Notes: generated by a model from the letters alone, not told the origin. A stretch of DNA of 64,000 bases from Agrobacterium vaccinii (GCF_021310995.1 NZ_CP054151.1:248001-312000), one strand, 5' to 3'; shown: positions 25,938 to 35,716, counted from the first letter of the stretch. Made by a program: numbers and translations.

Positions 25938-26864
25938 TCAATGGGCGGTCTGGCTGCGCAGGCGTGGGTCCAGCCAGCCGTAGAGCAGGTCCACGATCAG
26001 GTTGGAGACGACCATGGTGGCGGCAATCAACAGCAGGATGCATTGCACCACGGCGAGGTCTCGGTTGGTGACGGACACCACCAGCAAACGACCGATGCCC
26101 GGCCAGGAGAAGATCGATTCCACAACAACGGCACCCGCAATCAACGTGCCAACCATGAAGCCGACGATGGTGACGATGGGCACGGCGGCGTTGGGCAGCG
26201 CGTGCCGCCAGACGACATCCTGCCACTTCATGCCCTTGGCAGAGGCGGCGCGGATATAGGGCTGGCCCATGACCTCGATCATGGCACTTCGCGAAAACCG
26301 GGCGAGAATGCCGATGCCGCCGATGCTCATGGTCAGCGTCGGAAGAATACCGTGCTGCCAGGTATCGTGGCCACCGGATGGCAGCAGCCCGAGCGTGATC
26401 GAAAAGATCAGCACCAGCAACAGGCCCATGACGAAGGAGGGAATGGTGAAACCGAATATGGCTGCCAGAATGACGCCGCGATCAACCGCGCTCTGGCGAT
26501 GAAGGGCTGCGTAAACGCCTGCGGGTATGCCGATCAGAACCTTGAGGAACAGTGCGGGGATTGTCAGTTGCAGGGTGGCCGGGATACGTTCGATGACCAG
26601 CTGCATGGCAGACGCCTTGTCGCGCATGGAGACGCCGAAATCGCCTGTCAGGATCGACTTCATATAGGCGAAATATTGAACCCAAAGCGGCTGATCGAGG
26701 CCCCACTCCTTGCGGAAGGCATCGACGGCCTCTTGCGGCACATCGGGGCCGAGCATGATCTGGGCGGGATCTCCCGACAGACGCAGAACGACAAAGGCAA
26801 AGGTCATCACCGCGATGATGGTGACGAAGGCGCGGAGAAAGCGAACTGAGACGTAACGCAGCAT
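25938..26864 (-). CDS. Dipeptide/oligopeptide-type ABC transporter permease, DppB-like
   Basis: A 308-residue permease starting MLRYVSVRFLRAFVTI, with the DppB-type segment VLRLSGDPAQIMLGPD, GDFGVSMRDK and the EAA-type loop ending HALPNAAVPIVT. The ATG at 26864 follows AAGGA with 7-base spacing; a longer frame to 26984 reads back into the ATPase gene and is rejected. It is located between the ATPase pair and DppC. Confidence 0.92.
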   Translation of the reverse strand: MLRYVSVRFLRAFVTIIAVMTFAFVVLRLSGDPAQIMLGPDVPQEAVDAFRKEWGLDQPLWVQYFAYMKSILTGDFGVSMRDKASAMQLVIERIPATLQLTIPALFLKVLIGIPAGVYAALHRQSAVDRGVILAAIFGFTIPSFVMGLLLVLIFSITLGLLPSGGHDTWQHGILPTLTMSIGGIGILARFSRSAMIEVMGQPYIRAASAKGMKWQDVVWRHALPNAAVPIVTIVGFMVGTLIAGAVVVESIFSWPGIGRLLVVSVTNRDLAVVQCILLLIAATMVVSNLIVDLLYGWLDPRLRSQTAH

Positions 26865-26874
26865 GGGATGTTCC

Positions 26875-27861
26875 TTACGCCGCAACCGGCTGATCGGCAC
26901 CGGCCACCAGATGGCAGGCAGCGGTACGGCCACCAGACACCGGCCGCAGTGGCGGAACGCTGGTGCGGCAGAGATCGACGGCAACAGGACAGCGCGGATG
27001 GAAAGCGCAGCCGGATGGGCGGTTGGCCGGGTTTGGCGGCTCGCCCTGCAAGATGGTGCGCCCCTTCAGCATCGTGCCCGGCACCGGCACGCTGGACACC
27101 AGCGCCTTCGTGTATGGATGCAGCGGCGTGGCGAAGATGACGTCCGATGACGCCTCCTCGACAATGCGGCCGAGATACATGACAGCGACGCGGTCTGCGA
27201 TGTTGCGCACGACTTTCAGGTCATGGCTGATGAAGACCATGGCAATGTGGTTCTGTTCCTGTAAATCGCGCAGCATATTGACCACCTGCGCCTGGATCGA
27301 CACATCGAGCGCCGACACGGGCTCGTCGCAGACCAGAAGTTTGGGCCGCGAGGCCAAACCCCGTGCAATGACGACGCGCTGACGCTGGCCACCGGACAGT
27401 TCATGCGGATAACAACTCGCCTGATCCGGCCTCAATCCCACCGCAGACATCAGTTCAGCCACCCGGGTTGCCCGATGCTCCTTGGGGACGAGATGATGGA
27501 TGGCGAGGGGTTCGCCGATCTGTTCGGCAATGGTCAGACGCCGGTCGAGCGCTGCCAACGGGTCCTGATAGACGAGCTGCATCTTCGCACGCAACGCCCG
27601 CCATTCCGTCGTGCCAAGCTTCGGCATCGGCTGGCCCTCGAAAACCATCTCTCCCCATTGGGGCGGATCGATGCCGAGCAACATGCGTCCGAGGGTCGAT
27701 TTGCCGGAGCCGGATTCGCCGACGATGCCAAGCGTTTCACCCGGCATGACAGTCAGGTCGATGCCATCGACTGCGCGCACCGGCGCAGATTTGCCGAACA
27801 TGCCCTGGCGAACCTCATAGGTTCTAACGAGGTCTTTCGCCTGAAGAAGGGGCGCGGTCAC
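26875..27861 (-). CDS. Dipeptide/oligopeptide-type ABC transporter ATP-binding protein, DppF-like
   Basis: A 328-residue ATPase with Walker A GESGSGKST near 50, signature LSGGQRQR, Walker B LLVCDEPVSALD and the C-terminal oligopeptide-transporter domain ending in the cysteine motif GCAFHPRCP. It overlaps the DppD-like gene upstream by ATGA (27858-27861). Confidence 0.93.
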   Translation of the reverse strand: MTAPLLQAKDLVRTYEVRQGMFGKSAPVRAVDGIDLTVMPGETLGIVGESGSGKSTLGRMLLGIDPPQWGEMVFEGQPMPKLGTTEWRALRAKMQLVYQDPLAALDRRLTIAEQIGEPLAIHHLVPKEHRATRVAELMSAVGLRPDQASCYPHELSGGQRQRVVIARGLASRPKLLVCDEPVSALDVSIQAQVVNMLRDLQEQNHIAMVFISHDLKVVRNIADRVAVMYLGRIVEEASSDVIFATPLHPYTKALVSSVPVPGTMLKGRTILQGEPPNPANRPSGCAFHPRCPVAVDLCRTSVPPLRPVSGGRTAACHLVAGADQPVAA

Positions 27862-28853
27862 GATACCGCCTCCAGAACTCGGGTTTCCGATGGAGACCGG
27901 ACGCCAACCGGATGGTGGCAGGACAGAAGACGGTGATCATCCAGCGCGGTGAGTTCAGGTTGGCGAATACGGCAATCCAGCGCGACATGGGAGCAGCGCG
28001 GCGAAAACGCGCAGCCGTGCGGCAGATCGCGCGGGTGCGGCACGGTTCCGGGAATGGGGATCAATCGCGAGCGCGGACCATCCAGCCGTGGAATGGCATC
28101 GAACAGGCCGCGTGTATAGGGATGTCTGGGGTTCCTGAAAAGTGTCGCAATCGGCCCCTGCTCCACGATGCGACCGGCATACATGACGCAGGCGCGTTCG
28201 CAGACCTCACTAACCGCGCCCAGATCGTGGCTGATGAAGATGGTCGCCATTCCGGTCTCTTTGCGCAACACCACCAGCAGATCGAGGATTTGTGCCTGGA
28301 TGGTGGCATCGAGCGCCGTCGTCGGCTCGTCGGCGACCAGCAGGTCCGGTTCTCCAGCCAATGCCATCGCGATCATCAGACGCTGACATTGCCCGCCGGA
28401 AAACTCATGCGGAAAAAGGTCGAAGCGATTGCGGGCATCGGGAATGCCGACCATATCGAGAAGGCGCAGCGCCTCTTTTTTCGCAGCATCACCCATCAAA
28501 CCACGATGAATGGCGAGCGTCTCGGTGATCTGTCTACCGATCTTTAGAACCGGGTTGAGCGAGCTTGAGGGGTCCTGAAAGATCATTGCGATCCGTTTGC
28601 CGCGTACGCCTTCCAGCACAGAACGCGGTGCGCCCAGAATTTCCATGCTGTCGAGTTTGACCGAACCGGAAACCGTCGCCTTGCCCGGAAGAAGTCCCAA
28701 CGCCGCAAGCCATGTGACAGACTTACCGCAACCGGATTCACCAACGAGGCCGATTGCTTCACCGGGGGCGACATCGAGATCGATACCGTGCAGGACCTGA
28801 ATGCCATCGAAAGCGACTTTTAGGCCGCGCAGTTCCACGAGATTGGAAGCCAT
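27858..28853 (-). CDS. Dipeptide/oligopeptide-type ABC transporter ATP-binding protein, DppD-like
   Basis: A 331-residue ATPase with Walker A GESGCGKS, signature FSGGQCQR, Walker [13 protein letters not shown] and the C-terminal GCAFSPRC motif of the Opp/Dpp group. It follows the interrupted binding-protein gene across a 73-bp gap that contains the hairpin at 28885-28910. Its frame and motifs are intact, in contrast to the binding protein. Confidence 0.93.
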   Translation of the reverse strand: MASNLVELRGLKVAFDGIQVLHGIDLDVAPGEAIGLVGESGCGKSVTWLAALGLLPGKATVSGSVKLDSMEILGAPRSVLEGVRGKRIAMIFQDPSSSLNPVLKIGRQITETLAIHRGLMGDAAKKEALRLLDMVGIPDARNRFDLFPHEFSGGQCQRLMIAMALAGEPDLLVADEPTTALDATIQAQILDLLVVLRKETGMATIFISHDLGAVSEVCERACVMYAGRIVEQGPIATLFRNPRHPYTRGLFDAIPRLDGPRSRLIPIPGTVPHPRDLPHGCAFSPRCSHVALDCRIRQPELTALDDHRLLSCHHPVGVRSPSETRVLEAVS

Positions 28854-28884
28854 GGGAGCTCCTCTCCATTTTCAAACATAAAGA

Positions 28885-28910
28885 CGCCGGCCGTATGAAG
28901 ACGGCCGGCG
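28885..28910 (-). other. RNA hairpin between the family-5 binding protein and ATPase genes
   Basis: CGCCGGCCGT (28885-28894) and ACGGCCGGCG (28901-28910) form a perfect 10-bp stem with a 6-base loop. It lies 17 bp after the binding-protein stop inside the operon. Only a weak T-rich stretch (TCTTTATGTTTG) follows in the transcript direction. It is best read as an mRNA-stabilising or partially attenuating element. Confidence 0.6.
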
Positions 28911-28926
28911 CATAAGGGTAAAAAGA

Positions 28927-30561
28927 TCAGGAATTCCAGTTGGCGGTGCGAAAATCCATGGCGAAGGCAGGGGCGGCCTTCCATTTCAGCGAGGACTTCA
29001 TGCCGGTGAAGACGGCGTTCTGGTGCAGAACCTGATAGGCCGGGTCTTCACGCTCGCAGATTTCCAGCATGCGGGTGATGGCCTTTTTGCGCAGAGCACG
29101 ATCCGTCGAGGTTTCCATGACCACGGAGAGCGTGTTCATCTCTTCGTTGGTCCAGTCCTTCTTCTGCTGTGCTTCGCCGTTGGGACCGAACTGCACGACC
29201 AGAGGCGTGATCGGATCGTTGATCGTGTTAGCCGCAGACCAGTCGCGAACACCCTTGACGCCTTCCGTGTCGTGGATTTGCGCCCAGTTTTCCTTCATCT
29301 GAATCTCGACGTTGAGACCAACCTGCTTCCACATCTCCACCATGATCTGCGCTGTCGCGGTCTGGTTGGTGTAGTAATTGTTGAGCAAGCGGTAAGGGAT
29401 CGGATCGCCCTTGTAACCGGCCTCTTTCAGCAGTTTCTGAGCAAGCTCCGGGTTAAATTCGGGTACCGTCCAGCCATTCACGAACATATCCGTGGCCTTG
29501 AAGGATTCAAATTGCAGGCCGGCGGGAACAACGGTCTGGCCCGCCCAGAGCGCGTCAACGATCGCCTGACGATCGATCGAATGCGTCATGGCGCGACGCA
29601 CCAGCGGGCTTTTGAGGATTGGGTTTTGAGTGTTGAAGGTGGAGATACGGTGATTCCAGATGGTGGAGTTCTGGACTTCGAGACCGGGCGCTGCCTGAAC
29701 CGCAGCAATCTGGTCGGGTGGAAGGTCACACGCAAAATCATATTAGCCTGAGAGCAAACCGTTGACGCGGGAGGCGACTTCCGGGACTTCGACGAAACGG
29801 ATTTGCTGCAAAGGTGGACGACCACCCCAATATTCATCGAAGGCAGCGAGCGTCAGCGACACGTCCGGTCTATAGTCGGCCACCATATAAGGGCCTGTAG
29901 TGACCGGCTTGCGAGCCCAATCCATGTAGGTCTTGGCTTCGTCCCAAGAGCGGCGGCTGGTGATCTGACTGCCGAAGGAATAGAGGCGGCCTTCAAGCGT
30001 CACGTCCGGTGTCGCGTTGTGAAAACGAACGGTATATTTATCGACGACTTCGACACCCTTCAACGCAGGCCAGAGGCGGCGCCCAACGCCCGGCACAATG
30101 GCGGGCAGCTCCTTGGCGGTCACAGGCTTGTTGTCATCTTCAAAAATCGTCTTGCCGCCCTTTGGCTCTGTGTTGCCAAAGACACGCTCTTTCGAAAACG
30201 AAAATGCCACGTCTTCCGCGGTCATTTCGTCGCCATTGTGGAACTTCACGCCCTGGCGCAGCTTCAGTTCCAGCGTCTTCTCATCAATACGATGCCACTC
30301 GGTCGCGAGACCCGGCACCGGGCCTTGATCGCCCATCCAGTTGCGATTGATCAGGCCTTCCCACAGGTTCGGGAAGAAAATCCGCTCGCCGACATTCGAT
30401 CCCTCGTACCAAACATCCAGCGTGTTGTAGATGGTCATCTTCTGAACGGCGATCGTCACGGACGGACGAGCACTCTGGCTGAACGACATGCGCGGCAGGA
30501 TGATACTGCCCGCAGCAGCGGACATGAGCCCCAGCGCGTGGCGGCGATTGATGGAAAGCAT
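28927..30561 (-). pseudogene. Extracellular solute-binding protein family 5 gene interrupted by one in-frame stop
   Basis: A Dpp/Opp-type periplasmic binding protein that would be 544 residues. Residues 1-272 (signal region NRRHALGLMSAAAGSIILP, then SVTIAVQKMTIYNTLD) end at a TAA at 29743-29745. The same frame then continues without a break (YDFACDLPPDQ, later MTHSIDRQAIVDALW) to the normal end at 28927. No frameshift is needed: one base change at the TAA, for example from GAA (Glu), would restore it, giving the expected SGEYDF-like text. Without it the importer operon lacks a binding protein. It may be a real nonsense mutation, a sequencing error or, less likely, read-through. The start has AGGAG 6 bases upstream. 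Confidence 0.88.
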
Positions 30562-30726
30562 GGATCACTCCTGTTGAGCAAAGGACGATACGGACGCGCA
30601 GACACATGCGCAGCGCCGCAAGGCACCGCGTGAGGTTCCGTTCAATGGGACTGTCGATTTCGTGTCGAACGACGGGTAAGGCTAAACCCCTTTACCGGCC
30701 TCTCGACTTCGATTACCTCTAGGTTA

Positions 30727-30752
30727 CAAATGTTACGTTGTTGTGACATTTG
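30727..30752 (+). promoter_or_regulatory. Inverted repeat upstream of the SorC-type regulator, candidate operator
   Basis: CAAATGTTAC (30727-30736) is mirrored by GTGACATTTG (30743-30752) with one mismatch and a 6-base centre. It lies immediately before the ribosome-binding site of the SorC-type gene, within the 205-bp divergent space shared with the Dpp-type operon. Position and symmetry suit an autoregulatory operator. It was found by inspection, with no known consensus to compare. Confidence 0.45.
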
Positions 30753-30766
30753 AGCGGAGGAACTTT

Positions 30767-31702
30767 ATGCCTTACCAGCAAAGCATGGTGCGGGCCTCCT
30801 GGCTTTACCACGTCGAGGGACTAACCCAGGCGCAGATTGCGGAGCGGATGTTGTTGACGCGACGAAGGGTGAACGAGCTTCTGGCTGCGGCTCTCGATCA
30901 GGGTGTTGTCAGGATCAGCTTCAACTCTCCGCTAACGGAAAATGTGGAGCTGGAAGCCGAATTACGGCAACGCTTCGGCCTTAAAGACGTCGTCATCGTG
31001 CCGACGCCCGCCGACAAAGGACAGATATCCGCAGTGATAGGCCGTGCTGCCGCGATGTTCTTGGATCGATTGATTCAGGCGAGCGAACCGGCCTCACTGG
31101 GTGTTGGATGGGGCGCGACGTTGCGGGAGACCGTGCACCATATGGTCCCGACCAATGCACCCGATGTAAAGGTACGCTCGATGATGGGTGGACTGACGCG
31201 TGGTTCGGAAATCAACACATTCGAGATTGTTCGAAGCTTCGCCAAAGTCATGAACGCCGAGTGTCATTATCTGGCAGCGCCGATATATGCCGACAGCCCA
31301 GATTCTCGCGACGCGATTTTAGTCCAACCCTTCTTCGACAGCTTGCTCGCAGAAGCAACCGCAGTGGATGTGTCTATCCTCAGCGTCGGTGACGTCTCAC
31401 CGGAATCATTGCAGGTGCGATATGGACTTCCAACGGGCACAGATGTCTCAGAGCTGATCGCAGCGGGTGCTGTTGGTGACCTCTTGGGGCGTTATCTGAA
31501 CCATGCAGGTCATGAAGTCGATCACCCACTCAACCGGCAAGTCATTTCACCGTCGATCAGCCAATATCAAAAGATCCCGACACGCATCATCGCATCGGGA
31601 GGCGACCATAAGAAAGAAATTCTAAAAAGCTGTCTCATCGCCCGCCTTGCTACGACTTTGATTACCGACGCAGAGAACGCTCTTTATTTACTGGAGCGTT
31701 GA
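30767..31702 (+). CDS. SorC/DeoR-type sugar-binding transcriptional regulator
   Basis: A 311-residue regulator. The N-terminal helix-turn-helix GLTQAQIAERMLLTRRRVNELL is at about 18-40, and the rest is the SorC sugar-phosphate-binding domain (LGVGWGATLRETV near 115, VRSMMGGLTRG, and the closing LIARLATTLITDAENALYLL). Family effectors are usually phosphorylated sugars. The ATG at 30767 is preceded by GGAGG with 6-base spacing. It is divergent from the Dpp-type operon and upstream of the metallophosphoesterase operon, so it could govern either; a phosphorylated sugar freed by the phosphodiesterases would be a fitting signal. Confidence 0.9.
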   Translation: MPYQQSMVRASWLYHVEGLTQAQIAERMLLTRRRVNELLAAALDQGVVRISFNSPLTENVELEAELRQRFGLKDVVIVPTPADKGQISAVIGRAAAMFLDRLIQASEPASLGVGWGATLRETVHHMVPTNAPDVKVRSMMGGLTRGSEINTFEIVRSFAKVMNAECHYLAAPIYADSPDSRDAILVQPFFDSLLAEATAVDVSILSVGDVSPESLQVRYGLPTGTDVSELIAAGAVGDLLGRYLNHAGHEVDHPLNRQVISPSISQYQKIPTRIIASGGDHKKEILKSCLIARLATTLITDAENALYLLER

Positions 31703-31772
31703 CACGCCACATTGCACCGGGCGCATCCAAAATGAGGATGACCGAGAGAGACGTGGCCGCGACTTCATGACG

Positions 31773-31787
31773 GTTTTGCAACAAAAC
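31773..31787. promoter_or_regulatory. Short perfect palindrome upstream of the metallophosphoesterase operon
   Basis: GTTTTG-CAA-CAAAAC, a perfect 6-bp inverted repeat around 3 bases, 123 bp before the first gene of the plus-strand operon. It could be an operator for the LacI-type or SorC-type protein nearby. It is short and could be chance. Confidence 0.25.
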
Positions 31788-31909
31788 TGAAAAACGACTG
31801 ACAGGAACTGTGGCTACACTGACATCATTGGCCACTAAAGACGGCGGCAACATTGGGCCGGTCGTGCTTCTAGGCATTATCCGGATCGTCTAATTACCGG
31901 AGTTGCGTC

Positions 31910-32740
31910 TTGAAAATTATCCAGATCACAGACACCCACCTCAGCCCCAGCAAGCCGCATTTCAACGGCAACTGGGAGCCTTTGGTTCGGTGGATAGAGA
32001 GCGAAAAACCTGATCTGGTGGTGCACACCGGTGATCTCAGCATCGATGGCGCAGACTTCGAAGACGATATTGCGTTTTCCATGGACATGATGCGACAATT
32101 GTCGATGCCGGTGCTGATCGTTCCTGGCAACCACGATGTCGGGCATTTTCATGGTTCCGCCCAGCCGGTCAATGCCGAGCGCCTGGAGCGCTGGCATCGC
32201 CTTGTCGGTCCGGATTACTGGGTCGAAGACACTGATGACTGGCGCATAATCGGTCTCAACAGCCTGCTGATCGGTCTGGGTGGCCCGGAAGAAGAAGCGC
32301 ATGAACGCTGGCTGGAAGAGATGCTTGACGGCCGTAATAACCGCCGTGTGGCAATCTTCACCCACAAGCCGCTTTTCGTTGATAATTTCAACGAACCGGA
32401 AGCCGGGTACTGGAGCGCACCGTTCGAGCCCCGCATGCGCCTTCTTGATATGATCGCCAGACATGACGTGGCCCTGTTCGGGTCGGGTCATCTGCACTGG
32501 AGTTGGATAGGCCACCATGAAAACACCAGCCTCGTCTGGGCGCCGCCCTCCTCTTTCATTCTGGGCGAGATGGAACGCGAAATGCCGGGCGCTCGCATCA
32601 TAGGTGCCGCCATTCACCATCTTGGTGAGACGGTGGAAAGCCAGCTGGTGTCCGTAGAAGGGCTGAAGCCTTATTATCTCGATGACGTCGTGGCAGAGGT
32701 GTATCCTTCCGCCGTCAAGAATAAGGAAGCCGCGGAATGA
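31910..32740 (+). CDS. Metallophosphoesterase (cyclic nucleotide / glycerophosphodiester PDE type)
   Basis: A 276-residue calcineurin-like phosphodiesterase. The binuclear metal ligands are all present in order: DTH at 8-10, HTGD at about 40-43, GNHD at about 75-78, FTHKP near 155 and GHLH near 200. The set and length match the class III cAMP phosphodiesterase / GpdQ branch. It uses a TTG start at 31910, supported by GGAG 7 bases upstream; no in-frame ATG gives the DTH motif. It overlaps the following ABC ATPase gene by ATGA, so it is co-translated with an importer, which suggests hydrolysis of an imported phosphodiester rather than cAMP signalling. Confidence 0.85.
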   Translation: MKIIQITDTHLSPSKPHFNGNWEPLVRWIESEKPDLVVHTGDLSIDGADFEDDIAFSMDMMRQLSMPVLIVPGNHDVGHFHGSAQPVNAERLERWHRLVGPDYWVEDTDDWRIIGLNSLLIGLGGPEEEAHERWLEEMLDGRNNRRVAIFTHKPLFVDNFNEPEAGYWSAPFEPRMRLLDMIARHDVALFGSGHLHWSWIGHHENTSLVWAPPSSFILGEMEREMPGARIIGAAIHHLGETVESQLVSVEGLKPYYLDDVVAEVYPSAVKNKEAAE

Positions 32741-33897
32741 GCGTGCTTTCTCTCTCCAATATTACGAAGTCGTTTGGTGCTAACGATATTCTCAAAGGTG
32801 TCAGCCTTGAGGCTGAGCCGGGCGAATTCATCGCGCTCGTCGGCCCTTCCGGCTGTGGCAAGAGCACGCTTCTTCGCATCGTCGCCGGTCTGGAACATGC
32901 CGACAGCGGCGAGATCAGTCTTGCCGGAAAGACACTCTCGAACCTGACGGCTGCAGACCGCAACATCGCCATGGTGTTTCAATCCTACGCGCTCTATCCG
33001 CATCTGACAGCTGGCCAGAACATCGCCGTTCCGCTTGCCATGCGCCGTCTCACCGCCACCCAACGTCTGCCGATCATCGGTAATCTCATGCCCGGTCAGA
33101 AAGCCATCCGCCAAGGCATTCTCACAGAAGTCGAGGCAATGGCTGCCTCCTTGAAAATCGGGCATCTGCTGGATCGCAAGCCCGGTCAGATGTCAGGCGG
33201 CCAGCGCCAGCGCGTGGCGCTTGCCCGTGCCATGGTCCGCCATCCGGCATTGTTTCTGATGGATGAGCCACTATCCAACCTCGATGCCAACCTGCGTGTG
33301 CATGCACGCGGTGAAATCGTAGAGCTGCACCGCAAGTCCGGCGTTCCGGCGCTTTACGTCACGCACGACCAGTCCGAGGCGCTGTCCATGGCCAGCCGCG
33401 TGGCGGTGATGATCGGCGGCAGGCTTTTACAGCTTGCCACCCCGCAGGTGATCTACGAGAACCCGTCGCATATCGAGGTTGCCCGGTTCATTGGCCAGCC
33501 ACGCATCAATCTTCTGCCGACCAAGGCGACGGCCAATGGCATGGTGCAGTTTGGTGGCATCACCATTGCCGCCTCCAGCCTGTCGCATGGCGATGATGTC
33601 ACCGTCGGTATTCGCCCTGAGTTTGTGACACTGGCATCGCAGTCCAGAGACACGATGGCAGCGACCGTTGAGCGCCTCGAATTCCTCGGCTCGGAGGTCA
33701 TTCTCTTTGCTCGCCTCAACGGCATGGGCGAGACGGTGGTCGTCAAGCTCACGCCGTCTGATGCAGCCGATCTTGGCCCCGGCAAGCCGATCCATCTGGC
33801 AATCCAGCCGGACAAGGCGATGCTGTTCGGCGCGGATGGCGAGCGCATTATGACGCAAGTTTCCATCGTTGGCGCGCCGGAGTTGCTCCATGGCTGA
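32737..33897 (+). CDS. Sugar-type ABC transporter ATP-binding protein, MalK/UgpC-like
   Basis: A 386-residue ATPase with Walker [11 protein letters not shown]-loop [11 protein letters not shown], signature MSGGQRQR, Walker [14 protein letters not shown] and a C-terminal regulatory OB-fold half. Compared with standard MalK proteins it has about 20-25 extra residues between the Q-loop helix and the signature (QRLPIIGNLMPGQKAIRQGI). It overlaps the metallophosphoesterase by 4 bp and the first permease gene by 8 bp. Confidence 0.92.
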   Translation: MSVLSLSNITKSFGANDILKGVSLEAEPGEFIALVGPSGCGKSTLLRIVAGLEHADSGEISLAGKTLSNLTAADRNIAMVFQSYALYPHLTAGQNIAVPLAMRRLTATQRLPIIGNLMPGQKAIRQGILTEVEAMAASLKIGHLLDRKPGQMSGGQRQRVALARAMVRHPALFLMDEPLSNLDANLRVHARGEIVELHRKSGVPALYVTHDQSEALSMASRVAVMIGGRLLQLATPQVIYENPSHIEVARFIGQPRINLLPTKATANGMVQFGGITIAASSLSHGDDVTVGIRPEFVTLASQSRDTMAATVERLEFLGSEVILFARLNGMGETVVVKLTPSDAADLGPGKPIHLAIQPDKAMLFGADGERIMTQVSIVGAPELLHG

Positions 33898-34822
33898 GCT
33901 CACCGCATCCATCTTCACCGCCTCTGCACCTACGCAGCAACAAATCGCCGCCCGGCGCGAGAGCCGCACGGCCTGGCTGCTGGCCGCCCCTGCCATTACC
34001 CTGATGATGCTGTTCATCATCATCCCGACGCTGGCCGTCATCGTGCTCGGCTTTACAGATTTCGAACTCGGTTATTCCGGTTTCCGCTTTGTCGGCTTCG
34101 AAAACTACGCCGAACTCGTCAGCGACCGCACCTTTCGCAAGTCGCTGTGGAACACGGTTGTCTACACCGCCATCGTTACGCCCTTCTCCATCGTCATCGG
34201 CCTTGGCATTGCCATGCTGATCGAGGCCGAACCGCGGGCAAGGGCGTTTTTCCGCACCGTTTACTTCCTGCCCGTCGCCTCCCTTTCGGTGGCCATGGCA
34301 ACGGTCTGGCAATATATGCTGCACCCGAGCATCGGCCCGGTGAACATGATACTGGCCTTTTTCGGCATCGCCGGCCCCAACTGGCTCGGCTCTTCCAGCA
34401 CGGTTCTGCCAAGCCTTGCCATCATCGGCATCTGGCAGTCAGTCGGCTTCAACATGGTGCTGTTTCTTGCAGGACTCACCGCCATCCCGCGCGATCTCTA
34501 TGCGGCAGCAGAAATGGACGGCGTGCGCTCCAGCTTCGAGCGTTTTCGTCTCGTCACATGGCCGATGCTGGGGCCGACCACCCTGTTCGTCGTCACGATC
34601 AGCATCATCAACTCGGTCAAGGTATTCGAAACCGTCAAGGCCCTGACCGAAGGTGGGCCAAACAAGGCGTCCGAAGTGCTGCTTTTCACCATCTATCAGG
34701 AAGGTTTCGTCTATCTGCGCGTTGGTTATGCGTCCGCGATGACGGTGATCTTCCTCGCCATTCTGGTGGTCCTGATGTTCCTCCAGTACCGCGTTCTTGA
34801 CCGCAAGGTGCATTACTCATGA
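33890..34822 (+). CDS. Sugar-type ABC transporter permease, UgpA/MalF-like
   Basis: A 310-residue permease with about six membrane segments. The EAA loop AAEMDGVRSSFERFRLVTWPMLGPTTLFV marks the ATPase contact. The ATG at 33890 has GGAG 7 bases upstream and overlaps the ATPase stop by 8 bp; the frame starting at 33869 adds seven unsupported residues. It overlaps the second permease by ATGA. Confidence 0.93.
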   Translation: MAELTASIFTASAPTQQQIAARRESRTAWLLAAPAITLMMLFIIIPTLAVIVLGFTDFELGYSGFRFVGFENYAELVSDRTFRKSLWNTVVYTAIVTPFSIVIGLGIAMLIEAEPRARAFFRTVYFLPVASLSVAMATVWQYMLHPSIGPVNMILAFFGIAGPNWLGSSSTVLPSLAIIGIWQSVGFNMVLFLAGLTAIPRDLYAAAEMDGVRSSFERFRLVTWPMLGPTTLFVVTISIINSVKVFETVKALTEGGPNKASEVLLFTIYQEGFVYLRVGYASAMTVIFLAILVVLMFLQYRVLDRKVHYS

Positions 34823-35670
34823 CGCAGTCCGCCATTCTCCCACCCACCATGACACTGGGCCGCGTGATCCGCCTGTCCATTCTAACAATTGGCGCTTTCG
34901 TCTTCCTGTCACCCTACATCTTCATGATTTCAACGGCAGGCAAAGCACAGAGCGAAATATTTTCCTCGTCCCTGTCACTCATCCCGCAGACATGGAGCTA
35001 CATGGCAAACTTCACCAAGGCCATGACGCGGGTGTCCATGCCGAGCCTGTTGTTGAACGGCGCCATCGTCTGCGCACTGATCCTGTTCATTCAGGTCGTC
35101 GTCGCGGTTCCCTGCGCCTATGCCATGGCAAGGCTGAAGTTCAAGGCGGCCCGCGCCTTGATGATCATGGTCATGCTTGGGCTGCTGGTGCCGATCCACG
35201 CTACGGCCTTGCCGCTCTACGTCGCCTTTGATCGCATGTCGGTGCTCAACAGCTATATGGCGCTGGTTGCTCCGTTCTCGATCTCGGTCTTTGCGATCTT
35301 CCTGTTCCTACAGTTCTTTCGCGCCATGCCGGATGATCTCATCCATGCAGCCCGTCTGGATGGCATGAGCGAGGCAGGCATCGTCGCCCGGGTCATTCTG
35401 CCCAATGCCTGGCCCGCGGTTACGGCCTTTGCGATCTTCTCGGTCGTGGCGCACTGGAACGATCTGTTCTGGCCGCTGATCGTCGTGACCAACCAGACCT
35501 ACGCGACACCGCCGCTCGGCCTTCTCTACTTCCGGGCTGCGGAAGCAGGAGACGACTACGGCGCGCTGATGGCGGCAACTCTCATCATCACCCTTCCCCT
35601 CGTCATTGCCTTTCTGGCTGCACAGAAACGCTTCGTCGAAGGCATCACCATGACCGGTCTCAAAGGCTGA
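34819..35670 (+). CDS. Sugar-type ABC transporter permease, UgpE/MalG-like
   Basis: A 283-residue permease with six membrane segments, EAA loop AARLDGMSEAGIVARVILPNAWPAV and the family C-terminal end FVEGITMTGLKG. It pairs with the upstream permease and is followed after 46 bp by the binding protein. Confidence 0.93.
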   Translation: MTQSAILPPTMTLGRVIRLSILTIGAFVFLSPYIFMISTAGKAQSEIFSSSLSLIPQTWSYMANFTKAMTRVSMPSLLLNGAIVCALILFIQVVVAVPCAYAMARLKFKAARALMIMVMLGLLVPIHATALPLYVAFDRMSVLNSYMALVAPFSISVFAIFLFLQFFRAMPDDLIHAARLDGMSEAGIVARVILPNAWPAVTAFAIFSVVAHWNDLFWPLIVVTNQTYATPPLGLLYFRAAEAGDDYGALMAATLIITLPLVIAFLAAQKRFVEGITMTGLKG

Positions 35671-35716
35671 GCCGGACAGCATAACCACACCCCATCCCCA
35701 TAACGGAGAACGTGCC

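Noticed and set aside
23348-30561. Calling this a true agrocinopine (acc) operon
   Set aside because: Gene types are similar, but the regulator is SorC-type, the last gene is an isomerase rather than a phosphatase, and no virulence or conjugation genes are seen nearby; only a resemblance can be claimed.
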